NCBI RefSeq assembly: GCF_900162665.1
Contig: NZ_LT727813.1
Location: 1,106,603-1,170,602, forward strand
Reading direction: 5' to 3'
Length of the DNA stretch: 64,000 bases
Source of the DNA: Oceanobacillus sojae
Lineage (GTDB): Bacteria > Bacillota > Bacilli > Bacillales > Amphibacillaceae
Both the position numbers and the translations under genes were made by a program. The notes below the pieces were generated by a model that saw only the letters and a program-made list of their open reading frames with translations, was not told where the DNA came from and ran no database searches. Shown one piece after another: positions 16,429 to 27,525 of the stretch (the stretch's first letter is position 1; each line of letters starts with the position of its first letter).

Positions 16429-16495
16429 AGTTGATAATATGCTAGTTTCAGAATACAATACAATTGTATTCAACTAGCATCTATCAACTATTTTT
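16429..16495 (+). terminator. Long hairpin/terminator between xis and int
   Basis: Three nested perfect stems: AGTTGATA/TATCAACT (16429-16436, 16482-16489), ATGCTAGTT/AACTAGCAT (16439-16447, 16472-16480) and GAATACAAT/ATTGTATTC (16451-16459, 16463-16471), 26 bp in all, followed by TATTTTT. It should stop or reduce read-through from the mobilization operon into the integrase gene. Confidence 0.7.
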
Positions 16496-16513
16496 ATGAA
16501 AGGGATTGATAGT

Positions 16514-17554
16514 ATGGCTAGTATTGTAAAAAGAGGAAAGTCATATCGAGCACAAGTTTCTTTATACAAGTATGGAGAACATAATAGACTAACTAAAACT
16601 TTTCCAACAAAGAAGGAAGCAAGACTTTGGGGTTTAGAAATGGAAGTAGCGAAAGGAGAAGGTAAAGAGCTTGCTCATAGAACAACTACATTTGCGGATT
16701 TTTTCGAGAATTGGATTTATCTTGTAAAGGTAAATGACGTTAAAGAAACGACATTTCAAAATTACGTTCGTACGTTAGGTATTATTCGAAATTTATTTCA
16801 GGATATCCAATTAAAAGATTTGAATGATATTGTTGTTCAGAAGAAAATTGATGAATATGCTAAAACACACTCTAGGAAGACAACACATGAAGTGTTGCTT
16901 AAAATTAAAACATCTCTACGTGATGCATATGCTCGTGGTTATATTGCAAACGACTTCGCACCATTAGTAAAAACACGTGGTGTAAATCCACCAAAGCGAA
17001 ACAAAGCATTATCTATCACTGACTTTAGAAAGCTTCGTAAATATGTTTTACAGCATCCAGAAGACGAATTTAACTTACTGGTATTACTTGCATTAGAAAC
17101 AGGGATGCGACGTGGAGAACTGCTAGCAATACGCCCAGAGAGTCTATATGAATACGGAATAAAAGTGAGACATTCCATCAGTCCTACTTCTGATGACACT
17201 TCATTAAAGACACAAAATGCAAAACGTGATGTTTCAATTAACAAAGAGGTGTATGAACTTATTCGTCAAATTCCAGTGAAAGAAAATGGTTATATTTTTA
17301 GTTTTGGTGGCTTTAAACAGTCGGAACAATTAACGGAGTTATTGAAGAAATTAGGTATTCAGAAAACAACGTTTCACGGTTTAAGAGATACGCATGCATC
17401 GTTCTTATTTGCTCAAGACATTGATATTGCTTATGTATCTAAACGATTAGGACATATAAATATACAAACGACACAAAATTATTATCTGGAATTAATGCCA
17501 GAAAAAAAGCACCAGCAAGATGCCGATGCTTTAAATCTGTTAAGTGCTTTATAA
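16514..17554 (+). CDS. int: Tyrosine integrase of the rpsI-targeting element
   Basis: 346 residues from ATG 16514, chosen over ATG 16496 because AAAGGG (16499-16504) is then correctly spaced. The N-terminal part (MASIVKRGKSYRAQVSLYK) is an arm-DNA-binding domain, then a SAM-like core-binding domain (about 60-150) and the catalytic domain with TGMRRGE (R199), HGLR (H288, R291), LGH (H314) and NYY (Y324). It should recombine the 14-bp core at the rpsI 3' end with the circular element. It lies at the right end of the element, 14 bp from tandem repeats likely to be its arm sites, as usual for integrase genes. Confidence 0.9.
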   Translation: MASIVKRGKSYRAQVSLYKYGEHNRLTKTFPTKKEARLWGLEMEVAKGEGKELAHRTTTFADFFENWIYLVKVNDVKETTFQNYVRTLGIIRNLFQDIQLKDLNDIVVQKKIDEYAKTHSRKTTHEVLLKIKTSLRDAYARGYIANDFAPLVKTRGVNPPKRNKALSITDFRKLRKYVLQHPEDEFNLLVLLALETGMRRGELLAIRPESLYEYGIKVRHSISPTSDDTSLKTQNAKRDVSINKEVYELIRQIPVKENGYIFSFGGFKQSEQLTELLKKLGIQKTTFHGLRDTHASFLFAQDIDIAYVSKRLGHINIQTTQNYYLELMPEKKHQQDADALNLLSAL

Positions 17555-17567
17555 GATTAACGTTAAT

Positions 17568-17587
17568 TTGCACCAACTTGCACCAAA
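17568..17587. repeat. Right arm-type integrase sites (two 10-bp repeats)
   Basis: TTGCACCAAC directly followed by TTGCACCAAA, in the same orientation as the tandem at 8291-8310. They sit between the int stop codon and the right core. Confidence 0.6.
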
Positions 17588-17620
17588 AAACCTTTGCAAA
17601 CGTTGGTATATCAACAATCC

Positions 17621-17634
17621 TATTAACGTTTTGA
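17621..17634. repeat. Right attachment-site core (att) in the rpsI 3' end
   Basis: TATTAACGTTTTGA, identical to 8162-8175. On the coding strand of rpsI it supplies the codons TCA AAA CGT TAA, so integration rebuilds a complete gene. Confidence 0.8.
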
Positions 17635-18015
17635 AAACTGAGGAGCACGACGAGCTTTTTTAAGACCGTATTTTTTACGTTCTTTCATACGAGCATCACG
17701 AGTAAGGTATCCTTCAGTTTTAAGTGATCCACGATATTCAGGATCTGCTTGTAATAATGCACGTGCGATTCCGTGACGGATTGCACCTGCTTGACCAGTG
17801 AATCCACCGCCGTGTACATTTACAAGAACATCATAAGTTCCTTGAGTTTCTGTAGTAGCAAGCGGCTGGTTCAAGATTAGTAATTGTGTTTCATATGGAA
17901 AATAGTCTCTAGCATCGCGACCATTGATTGTAATGTTTCCTGTACCGGGTACGAGACGTACGCGGGCAGTTGACTTTTTACGGCGTCCTGTGCCGTAGTA
18001 TTGTACTTGTGCCAA
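17623..18015 (-). CDS. rpsI: 30S ribosomal protein S9
   Basis: 130 residues, normal for bacterial uS9, including the [16 protein letters not shown] start and the basic tail ending RRAPQFSKR whose final arginine reaches the ribosomal P site. The last three codons and stop are part of the att core of the integrated element, yet the protein is unaltered. It follows rplM by 19 bp, the conserved L13-S9 operon. Its usual terminator appears to be displaced to 8107-8138. Confidence 0.98.
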   Translation of the reverse strand: MAQVQYYGTGRRKKSTARVRLVPGTGNITINGRDARDYFPYETQLLILNQPLATTETQGTYDVLVNVHGGGFTGQAGAIRHGIARALLQADPEYRGSLKTEGYLTRDARMKERKKYGLKKARRAPQFSKR

Positions 18016-18034
18016 TTCATTTACCTCCCTTTAA

Positions 18035-18472
18035 TTATCCACGAAGTTCGTAAGCTTCTGGTTTTTGAGCCTGATGGTTGTGCTCAGCGCCTCTATATAC
18101 ATACAATTTCTTCTTCATTTTACGTCCTAAAGGTCCTTTTGGAAGCATTCCTTTGATTGCAACTTCAAGCATTTCTTCAGGATATTTCGTACGCATTTCG
18201 TATGCGTTACGAGCTCTCAATCCACCTGGATGATGGGAATGATTGTAGTACATTTTGTCGTTGATTTTGTTCCCTGATAATTCAATTTTGTCTGCATTGA
18301 TGATAATTACATAATCACCAGTGTCTGCATGTGGTGTGTACGTAGGTTTATGTTTACCACGTAAGATAGCAGCTACTTCGCTTGCTAAACGTCCTAAACG
18401 TTGCCCTTCCGCATCCACAACTAGCCATTTGCGTTCAATATTTGCTTCATTTGCCATGAAAGTTGTGCGCAT
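18035..18472 (-). CDS. rplM: 50S ribosomal protein L13
   Basis: 145 residues of uL13 ([34 protein letters not shown]). The ATG at 18472 is preceded by GGAGGG; a longer frame back to 18499 has no ribosome site. It is an early assembly protein of the 50S subunit. First gene of the rplM-rpsI operon, with its own promoter 114 bp upstream. Confidence 0.97.
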   Translation of the reverse strand: MRTTFMANEANIERKWLVVDAEGQRLGRLASEVAAILRGKHKPTYTPHADTGDYVIIINADKIELSGNKINDKMYYNHSHHPGGLRARNAYEMRTKYPEEMLEVAIKGMLPKGPLGRKMKKKLYVYRGAEHNHQAQKPEAYELRG

Positions 18473-18585
18473 AATTTTTTCCCTCCATATATCAATCATT
18501 CTTTACTATTCGTAATCATATTTTTATTCTTAACATAATTAGATTCCGGGGCTAATCATGGTTTAGAAATAAAATGCCATATATC

Positions 18586-18614
18586 ATCTTATAACTTTCA
18601 AGACCAAAAGTCAA
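18586..18614 (-). promoter_or_regulatory. Promoter of the rplM-rpsI operon
   Basis: TTGACT (18614-18609), a 17-bp spacer and TAAGAT (18591-18586) on the minus strand. The leader of about 100 nt to the rplM ATG is long enough for the L13 leader RNA known in Bacillus, but I did not verify its structure. Confidence 0.65.
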
Positions 18615-18667
18615 GCCTAGTATGAAAGTAATTTAAAAAATTCTCGTTTTTTCTTGCTCTTTTTCAT

Positions 18668-19441
18668 TCAAGCTCTAAAATCCTTCTCTTCCCCCTGTTC
18701 AGGATAGCTTACTTCCCATAAATACAGTCCATTCGGAGAAATCGTCTTCCCGAGCTTTCCTCTTTCTTTTGCAGCTAAAAGTGCTGGTATATCCTCTGGA
18801 TTCCGCTTTCCAATCCCTACATCCAGCAATGCGCTCACCATGATCCGGACCATATTATACAAAAAGCCGCTTCCACGAAAAACAAATTCAATATCATTTT
18901 CTTTTTTCTTACAGGAAGCATGGTACAATGTGCGCACTTTAGAGCCCTTCACAGTCGATTTTGCTGAAGAAAAGGTGGTAAAGTCGTGTGTGCCCTCTAA
19001 ATGCTTACAGGCAGCCTTTATAGCTTCTATATTGAGGCTTTTAGGAAAGTGTAATACATAGTTATGCCGGAATACATCCGGCTCTTCCCTGTTTAAGACA
19101 ATATAATGATACTCTTTCTGCTTCACACTGTAACGGGCATGAAATGAATCACAGACCTTCTCGATATGAATTATATGGACATCATCGGGCAAAAGTGTAT
19201 TGATAGCCCGCTTCCAATTTGGTTCAGGAATCGTTAAAGGTGTATCAAAATGGATGACCTGTCCGACCGCATGAACACCAGTATCTGTCCTTCCTGACGC
19301 CTGGATCCGGATTGCTTCACCCTTATGGATTTTTGCTAAGGCCTTCTCCAGCATGCCTTGGACAGTCCGTTGGCCGGGCTGTACTTGAAAGCCTGCAAAG
19401 CCTGAACCGTCATAAGAAATCGTGCATTTTAACCTTTCCAT
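18668..19441 (-). CDS. truA: tRNA pseudouridine(38-40) synthase TruA
   Basis: 257 residues. The catalytic motif ASGRTDTGVHA (about 49-59, catalytic Asp53) is intact, as are FHARYSVKQKEYHY and FLYNMVRIMV. It isomerises uridines 38-40 in the anticodon arm of tRNAs. It lies 22 bp downstream of ecfT, as in B. subtilis. Confidence 0.97.
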   Translation of the reverse strand: MERLKCTISYDGSGFAGFQVQPGQRTVQGMLEKALAKIHKGEAIRIQASGRTDTGVHAVGQVIHFDTPLTIPEPNWKRAINTLLPDDVHIIHIEKVCDSFHARYSVKQKEYHYIVLNREEPDVFRHNYVLHFPKSLNIEAIKAACKHLEGTHDFTTFSSAKSTVKGSKVRTLYHASCKKKENDIEFVFRGSGFLYNMVRIMVSALLDVGIGKRNPEDIPALLAAKERGKLGKTISPNGLYLWEVSYPEQGEEKDFRA

Positions 19442-19463
19442 TTGTACAGTTCCTTTCCTTCCA

Positions 19464-20261
19464 TTACTGTCTTAAGAAAAACAACGCCACGAGCATTAGT
19501 AAAAAGCCGATTAAAACCAGGATATCTTTTGCACCTACATGCAGTTCACGTAGCTTGCTTCTTCCTTCCCCGCCCTGATAGCCACGGGCTTCCATCGCCA
19601 TTGCCAAATCCTCAGCGCGCTTAAATGCACTGACAAACAACGGAACCAATAATGGAATAACTGCCATTACCCGATCCTTAACAGGTCCTGTCCGAAAATC
19701 AACACCTCTGGCCGCCTGTGCACGGGATATTTTATCCGTTTCCTGCATCAGCGTTGGGATAAAGCGTAAGGAAATAGACATCATCAATGCCAGCTCATGG
19801 ACAGGAAACTTTATCTTCTTCAACGGGTGAAGCATTTCCTCCATCGCATCGGTAATTTCAATCGGCGTTGTCGTTAATGTTAATAAAGAAGTCGTCAGGA
19901 TAAGCAGGAAAAAGCGTAAAGAAATCGCAAAACCCTGGATAACCCCGCCGCTGTAAATTTTGATAAAGCCCCAATTGACTAAAAGGTTTCCTTCATTTGT
20001 AATAATTAAATGCAGAATAAATGTAAAAATAATTAAGAACCAGACGGGCAGCAGCCCTTTTAATATAAATTGCAGCGGTACTCGTGAAATAAGCACACAA
20101 AGCACCGAAAAAGCCGTTAATAGGCTATATGATGAAACATTATTTGCAAAGAATACAATAATAACAAAGAAAAAGACTACTGTAATTTTGGTTCTTGGGT
20201 CCAGCCGGTGAATAAGGGAATTTCCAGGAACATACTGGCCGATAATCAGAGCATTATTCAT
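19464..20261 (-). CDS. ecfT: ECF transporter transmembrane protein EcfT
   Basis: 265 residues, with about five hydrophobic segments and the two conserved coupling-helix motifs, AQAARGVDF (about 186) and [10 protein letters not shown] (about 223), which contact the two EcfA ATPases. It is the energy-coupling scaffold shared by vitamin-specific S components encoded elsewhere. It overlaps ecfA2 by 8 bp. Confidence 0.95.
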   Translation of the reverse strand: MNNALIIGQYVPGNSLIHRLDPRTKITVVFFFVIIVFFANNVSSYSLLTAFSVLCVLISRVPLQFILKGLLPVWFLIIFTFILHLIITNEGNLLVNWGFIKIYSGGVIQGFAISLRFFLLILTTSLLTLTTTPIEITDAMEEMLHPLKKIKFPVHELALMMSISLRFIPTLMQETDKISRAQAARGVDFRTGPVKDRVMAVIPLLVPLFVSAFKRAEDLAMAMEARGYQGGEGRSKLRELHVGAKDILVLIGFLLMLVALFFLRQ

Positions 20262-21123
20262 GAGAACCCACCTCCAGCTGCTTCTTTATCTCTTCTGCTA
20301 ATTCCCGCATGGATTGATACTGATAGTTCAAAGAAGTGCCAAAGCGTTCATTATACTGGTTTAGAAAGTGGATGACCTCCGGGATACCTAATTGGACCTT
20401 TTGCAGCTTGTCTGCTTGTTTAAATACCTCAAGCGGAGGACCTTCCATATACTTTTGTCCTTTATTTAGAATAATGATTTTATCTGCATAGGCCAGCGCA
20501 TCCTCCATGCTGTGTGTCACTAATACCGTTGTCAGATTTTGTTCCTGGTGCAGCTGATAAAACATATCCATCATTTCACGCTGCCCGCGCGGATCAAGTC
20601 CTGCGGTAGGCTCGTCCAATACGAGAACTTGCGGAGCCATTGCCAATACTCCTGCAATAGCGACACGCCGCTTCTGTCCGCCACTTAAATCAAAGGGGGA
20701 ACGCTCTAATATTTCTTCGGGAAGACCGACAGCAGGAAGAAGCTTCTCTATTCTGTGATCAATTTCCTCCTGCGTGACACCAAAATTCTTTGGACCAAAG
20801 GCGATATCTTTGGCGACTGTCTCTTCAAATAACTGATGCTCGGGATACTGGAAAACAACACCGACTTTTCTTCTTAAATCACGGATATTCTTTGGCTTTC
20901 CGTCTGCACTCAGCCGGAAATCACCAATGGTTATTTCTCCCCTGCTTGGAAGACTCAGTCCATTGAGATGCTGAATGAGTGTTGATTTCCCGGAGCCTGT
21001 ATGACCGATAACTGCCACAAATGAACCAGAATCTACCATAAAGGAGATGTTCTCAAGGGCTTTATGGGCAAAAGGTGTATTCTCTTGATAAATATAACTT
21101 ACATCTTTGAATTGAATTTCCAT
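20254..21123 (-). CDS. ecfA2: ECF transporter ATPase EcfA2
   Basis: 289-residue ABC ATPase: Walker A GHTGSGKS (about 39-46), signature LSGGQKRR, Walker [13 protein letters not shown] and the switch histidine in LVTHSM. Forms the heterodimeric motor with EcfA1. It overlaps ecfA1 by 25 bp and ecfT by 8 bp, indicating a translationally coupled operon. Confidence 0.95.
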   Translation of the reverse strand: MEIQFKDVSYIYQENTPFAHKALENISFMVDSGSFVAVIGHTGSGKSTLIQHLNGLSLPSRGEITIGDFRLSADGKPKNIRDLRRKVGVVFQYPEHQLFEETVAKDIAFGPKNFGVTQEEIDHRIEKLLPAVGLPEEILERSPFDLSGGQKRRVAIAGVLAMAPQVLVLDEPTAGLDPRGQREMMDMFYQLHQEQNLTTVLVTHSMEDALAYADKIIILNKGQKYMEGPPLEVFKQADKLQKVQLGIPEVIHFLNQYNERFGTSLNYQYQSMRELAEEIKKQLEVGSHE

Positions 21124-21941
21124 AATTCCTCCAACAACTCTTCGTGGTTTAATGCTGCTTCTTTTAAGGGAACTCCCTGCTTCCTCAGCTCATCGGTTAA
21201 TTGGCCAACAAATGGCACATCCAGCCCAATTTCACGTAATTCTCCCCGCTGTAAAAAAAGCTCTCTTGGCGTTGTTTCTTCCCAGATCTGTCCCTTATTC
21301 ATTACAATCACACGGTCTGCCTGAACAATTTCCTGCAGGTCATGTGTTATGGTAATCAGGGAAAGGCCCTCTGATTCCTGGATATCATTCACCGTATGCA
21401 TAATTTCTTTTCTGCCTGTCGGGTCGAGCATAGCCGTTGCTTCATCCAAAATTAATACCTTAGGAGCTATTGCTAAGACACTGGCAATGGCTACACGCTG
21501 CTTTTGTCCACCGGATAGACGGTGCGGCTCTGTTATTAAGTAATCCTGCATACGTACAGCGGATAAGGTGCGCTGGATTCTCTCTCTCATCTCTTCTCTG
21601 GGAACGCCTCTGTTTTCCATACCAAATGCAACATCATCCTGAACAGTCGCACCAACAAATTGATTATCTGGATTTTGAAAGACCATTCCTACATCTTTCC
21701 GTATATCCCAGACAGTATCATCATCTACTTTCTTTCCATCAACAATAATCTCGCCATCTTTTGGCATCAGTAATCCGTTCAGCAGCTTGGCAATGGTTGA
21801 TTTTCCAGAACCATTATGACCGATAATAGCAACCCATTCACCTTCATAAATATCAAAAGAGACCTGATTTAATACAAGCGCCCTTTCTTCTTCATATTGA
21901 AAGGAAACATTCTTAAACTCTACTAGCTTTTTTCTATCCAT
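21099..21941 (-). CDS. ecfA1: ECF transporter ATPase EcfA1
   Basis: 280-residue ABC ATPase: Walker A GHNGSGKS, signature LSGGQKQR, Walker [13 protein letters not shown]. Partner of EcfA2; together with EcfT it drives uptake of vitamins such as riboflavin, biotin or folate through exchangeable S proteins. First gene of the ecfA1-ecfA2-ecfT-truA set; the preceding rplQ is 445 bp away across a dispersed repeat. Confidence 0.95.
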   Translation of the reverse strand: MDRKKLVEFKNVSFQYEEERALVLNQVSFDIYEGEWVAIIGHNGSGKSTIAKLLNGLLMPKDGEIIVDGKKVDDDTVWDIRKDVGMVFQNPDNQFVGATVQDDVAFGMENRGVPREEMRERIQRTLSAVRMQDYLITEPHRLSGGQKQRVAIASVLAIAPKVLILDEATAMLDPTGRKEIMHTVNDIQESEGLSLITITHDLQEIVQADRVIVMNKGQIWEETTPRELFLQRGELREIGLDVPFVGQLTDELRKQGVPLKEAALNHEELLEELWKFNSKM

Positions 21942-22082
21942 CCAGACACCCCCTTCTCCTGTTGTTTATTATGTAATTTGTTTTATCTATTATGGTTATT
22001 ATTTTACTCATAGCGGCTGATGAACGAAAGTATTTACTTAAACATTAAACAAAAGTTAATAAAGTTTAAGGGCATCTCTAGC

Positions 22083-22222
22083 CAACGCTCCGGAAATACA
22101 CTACGCTTTCCGTGGGCTTGTCCTCAGCCTCCTCAAAAAAAAGAAGTTCGCTTTTTTTCTCCGGGGTCTTCACACTACGCATTCCCACAGGAGTCTTCGT
22201 GTATTTCCTCCGCTGGGTATTG
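22083..22222. repeat. Dispersed imperfect-palindromic intergenic repeat
   Basis: About 140 bp between ecfA1 and rplQ. The left arm (CCAACGCTCCGGAAATACAC...CCGTGGG) and the reverse complement of the right arm (CCCAGCGGAGGAAATACACG...CTGTGGG) are inverted copies of about 35 bp, and a central AAAAAAAAGAAG/CTTTTTTTCT hairpin separates them. From memory, similar sequence occurs in many copies in halophilic/alkaliphilic Bacillaceae genomes; only one copy lies in this window. Confidence 0.55.
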
Positions 22223-22325
22223 AGTAAAAAATTTCGTTCTTCTCTTCCCTATAAACCAAAAACAATGAATATCTTAATCGAAACAATATATATCAAAGCT
22301 TAGTGAATAATCATTTTTCAATACA

Positions 22326-22380
22326 AAAAAAGGGCTTGGATAACCTCTGAGAGAGATTGAGTCCTGCCCCTTGCCGTTTT
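22326..22380 (-). terminator. Probable terminator downstream of rplQ
   Basis: On the minus strand GGGGCAGGA can pair with TCCAAGCCC across an imperfect stem, followed by TTTTTTT (22325-22332). It is 7-60 bp beyond the rplQ stop and would end the S10-spc-alpha transcript. Confidence 0.5.
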
Positions 22381-22386
22381 TAGTAA

Positions 22387-22740
22387 TTAAACCAACTCAA
22401 TGATTGCCATTTTAGCGCCATCGCCTTGGCGTTCACCAAGTTTAAGAACGCGTGTATATCCACCTTGTCTATCTTCATAGCGCGCAGCAACATCATCAAA
22501 TAATTTTTGAACTACGTTGTTTTCTTCATCCGCTTCTTTGTTGTATAAAAATGCTGCAGCTTGACGGCGGGCATGTAAATCGCCACGCTTTCCAAGAGTA
22601 ATCATTTTATCTACAATCGATCTTAACTCTTTCGCTTTTGCTTCTGTTGTTTCAATGCGTTCATGAATGATTACATCAGCTGCAAGGTTGCGAAGAAGAG
22701 CCATACGACTATCTGTTGAACGTCCTAATTTTCTAGCCAC
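22387..22740 (-). CDS. rplQ: 50S ribosomal protein L17
   Basis: 117 residues of bL17 ([20 protein letters not shown], then [21 protein letters not shown]). It lines the exit region of the large subunit tunnel. Last gene of the long S10-spc-alpha cluster, 44 bp after rpoA. Confidence 0.98.
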   Translation of the reverse strand: MARKLGRSTDSRMALLRNLAADVIIHERIETTEAKAKELRSIVDKMITLGKRGDLHARRQAAAFLYNKEADEENNVVQKLFDDVAARYEDRQGGYTRVLKLGERQGDGAKMAIIELV

Positions 22741-22784
22741 GGACTATCCCTCCCTTTTTTGAAACTAGTCAGGTGACTGTTATA

Positions 22785-23729
22785 TCAGTCATCATCTCGA
22801 AGACCTAGTCCTAGATCCTCTAATTTTACTTTTACTTCTTCTAATGATTTACGTCCTAAATTACGAACCTTCATCATATCTTCTTCAGATTTATTTGCAA
22901 GCTCTTGAACGGTGTTGATACCAGCACGCTTCAAGCAGTTGTAAGAACGAACAGAAAGATCAAGCTCTTCAATGGTCATTTCCATTACTTTTTCTTTTTG
23001 ATCTTCTTCTTTTTCAACCATAATTTCCACGTTCTGCGCTTCATCCGTTAAGCCGACAAAAATATTCAAATGCTCTGTAATAATTTTCGCGCCTAGAGAA
23101 ACAGCTTCTTCCGGGCGAATACTACCGTCAGTTGAAACATCCAATGTCAGTTTATCATAATTAGCGATTTGACCTACACGTGTGTTCTCTACTTGATACG
23201 TAACACGTGATACTGGTGTGAAAATCGAATCAATTGGGATAACGCCAATCGGTTGATCATCAAACTTATTTTCATCTGCCGGACGATAACCGCGACCTCT
23301 TTCAGCAGTTAACTTCATATGAAGATTAGCTTTACTGTTTAATGTAGCAATATGAAGCTCTGGATTCATCACTTCTACATCACTATCATATGTTAAGTCT
23401 GCAGCTGTTACGACTCCTTCACCTTGAACATCAATTTCTAATGTTTTCGGCTCATCAGAGTAGATTTTAAGTGCAAGTTTTTTCAAGTTAAGAATGATAG
23501 TTGTTACATCCTCTACAACCCCGTCAATCGTTGAAAATTCATGCAGTGCTCCGTCGATGTGAACAGTTGTCACAGCAGCACCCGGTAGTGAGGATAGTAA
23601 GATACGACGCAAGGAGTTTCCAAGTGTGGCACCATATCCACGTTCTAGCGGTTCAACTACGAATTTACCAAAAGTAGCGTCATCGCTAATTTCAAGCGTT
23701 TCAATTTTTGGCTTTTCTATCTCGATCAT
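22785..23729 (-). CDS. rpoA: DNA-directed RNA polymerase alpha subunit
   Basis: 314 residues. The N-terminal dimerisation domain ([21 protein letters not shown]) is joined by an acidic linker (about 230-245) to the C-terminal domain ([22 protein letters not shown] and [15 protein letters not shown]) that contacts UP elements and activators. A 204-bp gap with two hairpins separates it from rpsK. Confidence 0.98.
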   Translation of the reverse strand: MIEIEKPKIETLEISDDATFGKFVVEPLERGYGATLGNSLRRILLSSLPGAAVTTVHIDGALHEFSTIDGVVEDVTTIILNLKKLALKIYSDEPKTLEIDVQGEGVVTAADLTYDSDVEVMNPELHIATLNSKANLHMKLTAERGRGYRPADENKFDDQPIGVIPIDSIFTPVSRVTYQVENTRVGQIANYDKLTLDVSTDGSIRPEEAVSLGAKIITEHLNIFVGLTDEAQNVEIMVEKEEDQKEKVMEMTIEELDLSVRSYNCLKRAGINTVQELANKSEEDMMKVRNLGRKSLEEVKVKLEDLGLGLRDDD

Positions 23730-23859
23730 TTAACAAACCCTCCTTTAAAACGTCGAAACCCCGGCTAGACCACAAAGTCTAACCGAAATTCCTCAAATAG
23801 GCAGTTGGCGTTTCTGCTCTACCTAAAAATCCTTCGTACGAACTGTCTTTGGAATCTGT

Positions 23860-23930
23860 TTATCTACAACATGTAGATAACCGTATATTTATCAACCATT
23901 ATGACCAAGGCTGACAAATTTTATACGGTT
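23860..23930 (-). promoter_or_regulatory. Two overlapping hairpins in the rpsK-rpoA intergenic region
   Basis: Perfect inverted repeats AACCGTATA/TATACGGTT (23879-23887, 23922-23930) and TTATCTACA/TGTAGATAA (23860-23868, 23872-23880). They share two bases, so the stems compete at their base. No T-run follows. Function unknown; a leader controlling rpoA-rplQ or an RNA-processing site is possible. Confidence 0.4.
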
Positions 23931-23933
23931 AAA

Positions 23934-24323
23934 TTAAACACGACGACGTTTTGGTGGGCGGCAGCCATTATGAGGAACTGGAGTTACGTCAACAATTGCA
24001 GTAACTTCTAATCCAGCAGCCTGTAAAGAACGGATTGCAGCTTCACGCCCAGCGCCAGGTCCTTTAACAGTAACTTCTAATGTTTTCATGCCATTTTCGA
24101 TTGCAGACTTGGCAGCTGTTTCAGCAGCCATTTGTGCAGCAAACGGAGTTGATTTTTTTGATCCTTTAAATCCTAGAGCACCAGCAGAGCTCCAGCCGAT
24201 AGCATTACCTTGCGTGTCCGTAATTGTAACAATTGTATTGTTAAAAGTAGAACGGATATGAGCAATGCCCGATTCTATATTCTTTTTCACACGACGTTTA
24301 CGCGTATTTGTTTTACGTGCCAT
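23934..24323 (-). CDS. rpsK: 30S ribosomal protein S11
   Basis: 129 residues of uS11 ([48 protein letters not shown]). It forms part of the 30S platform. 21 bp after rpsM in the alpha operon. Confidence 0.98.
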   Translation of the reverse strand: MARKTNTRKRRVKKNIESGIAHIRSTFNNTIVTITDTQGNAIGWSSAGALGFKGSKKSTPFAAQMAAETAAKSAIENGMKTLEVTVKGPGAGREAAIRSLQAAGLEVTAIVDVTPVPHNGCRPPKRRRV

Positions 24324-24344
24324 TTGTAAGCTTACCTCCTTACA

Positions 24345-24710
24345 TTACTTTTTCTTGTTAGCCATTGTTTTACGTGGGCCTTTACGAGTACGAGAGTTGT
24401 TCTTTGTCTTTTGTCCACGAACCGGCAGTCCGCGACGATGACGAATACCTCTGTATGAGCCGATTTCAATTAAACGTTTGATATTTAAAGATACTTCACG
24501 ACGAAGGTCACCTTCTGTAGTGTAGCTATCAATCGCTTGACGGATTCTTGTTAATTCGTCTTCCGTTAAATCACGGACACGAGTATCTTCAGAAACGCCT
24601 GCTTCTTTAAGGACTTCCTGTGCGGTAGTTTTTCCAATACCATAAATATAAGTTAAAGAAATTACTACACGTTTATCACGTGGAATATCAATACCTGCAA
24701 TACGTGCCAT
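24345..24710 (-). CDS. rpsM: 30S ribosomal protein S13
   Basis: 121 residues of uS13 ([35 protein letters not shown], basic tail). It contacts the P-site tRNA and bridges to the 50S subunit. Directly follows rpmJ. Confidence 0.98.
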   Translation of the reverse strand: MARIAGIDIPRDKRVVISLTYIYGIGKTTAQEVLKEAGVSEDTRVRDLTEDELTRIRQAIDSYTTEGDLRREVSLNIKRLIEIGSYRGIRHRRGLPVRGQKTKNNSRTRKGPRKTMANKKK

Positions 24711-24733
24711 AGAATGCTAGCACCTCCTGTTTT

Positions 24734-24862
<129 letters not shown>

Positions 24863-24878
24863 TTAGATCGGAGCTCGT

Positions 24879-25097
24879 TTATTTATAACGGTACGTAATT
24901 CGTCCTTTGGTTAAATCATACGGAGAAAGTTCAACCGTTACTTTATCGCCTGGTAAAATGCGGATAAAGTGCATACGGATTTTACCAGATACATGTGCCA
25001 ATACTGTATGGCCATTCTCAAGCTCAACTTTAAACATCGCATTCGGCAATGTATCTGTCACTGTACCTTCTACTTCAATAACATCATCTTTCGCCAT
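24879..25097 (-). CDS. infA: Translation initiation factor IF-1
   Basis: 72 residues with the OB fold of IF-1 ([52 protein letters not shown]). It binds the ribosomal A site during initiation. In B. subtilis map and ybzG lie between adk and infA; here 455 bp without a gene precede infA. Confidence 0.98.
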   Translation of the reverse strand: MAKDDVIEVEGTVTDTLPNAMFKVELENGHTVLAHVSGKIRMHFIRILPGDKVTVELSPYDLTKGRITYRYK

Positions 25098-25552
25098 TGT
25101 GTGTGATCTCCCTTCTTCAAATCAGTTACAACCTTATCTAAATCAAGGATAAAGCCTCATTTCCCTTTTGTGACAAACCATTCCCTATGAATGGTATCCT
25201 GCAGGGAAATATTAAACGTACATTTAGCGTACTATCATCATTTGAAATGATTTATTAGAACACTGCTTCCTCCATTGGCCAGCGTAGGACAACCGGCCGT
25301 TCACAACCGAGATATCAATTGTACTGACCTGAATCACTATCCTGCCTCATACGGACAAATGGATTCCTGTTAAGAGAACCAATTTGTTAACGTATATCAG
25401 CACTCACCATCACCTAGGCAATTGTTCGTTTTATATCAAAAGGTTGATGAACCAATTTTTTAGCGTATTTGATAAAAGCATTACACATTATCTCACCTAT
25501 TATAACTCTCAAGTTCCGGTTTTGCACCTAATCTGTTCATTAAATAGTTGAC
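25098..25552. other. 455-bp gap between adk and infA without a gene
   Basis: Methionine aminopeptidase (map) and the KOW protein ybzG normally sit here; I find neither an intact frame nor a recognisable remnant in any frame. The minus strand has a TATAAT within GAGAGTTATAATAGG (about 25498-25512), a possible promoter for infA, and a short hairpin ACCATTC/GGAATGGT (about 25175-25193). Confidence 0.5.
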
Positions 25553-27524
<1,972 letters not shown>

Positions 27525-27525
27525 A

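Larger units (their letters stand above)
8162..17634 (+). mobile_element. Integrative and mobilizable element inserted in the rpsI 3' end
   Basis: About 9.46 kb between two copies of TATTAACGTTTTGA (8162-8175 and 17621-17634). The surroundings extend the match (AACAAT two bases to the left of each core). The right copy forms the last codons (Ser-Lys-Arg-stop) of rpsI, which stays intact. Contents: tyrosine integrase, excisionase-like protein, MOBT-type relaxase, FtsK-type coupling protein, HelP-like and YdcO-like proteins, plus cargo of a BcgI-like restriction-modification system and a RadC. Genes for a conjugation channel (ConB-ConG, VirB4-like ATPase, cell-wall hydrolase) are absent, so self-transfer is not expected. 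Confidence 0.85.

Noticed and set aside
13031-17554. A complete self-transmissible ICE
   Set aside because: No VirB4-like ATPase, channel proteins or cell-wall hydrolase are present between the coupling protein and the integrase or elsewhere in the element.
17623-18015. Disruption of rpsI by the integrated element
   Set aside because: The att core restores the codons for the normal Ser-Lys-Arg C-terminus, and the protein is full length.
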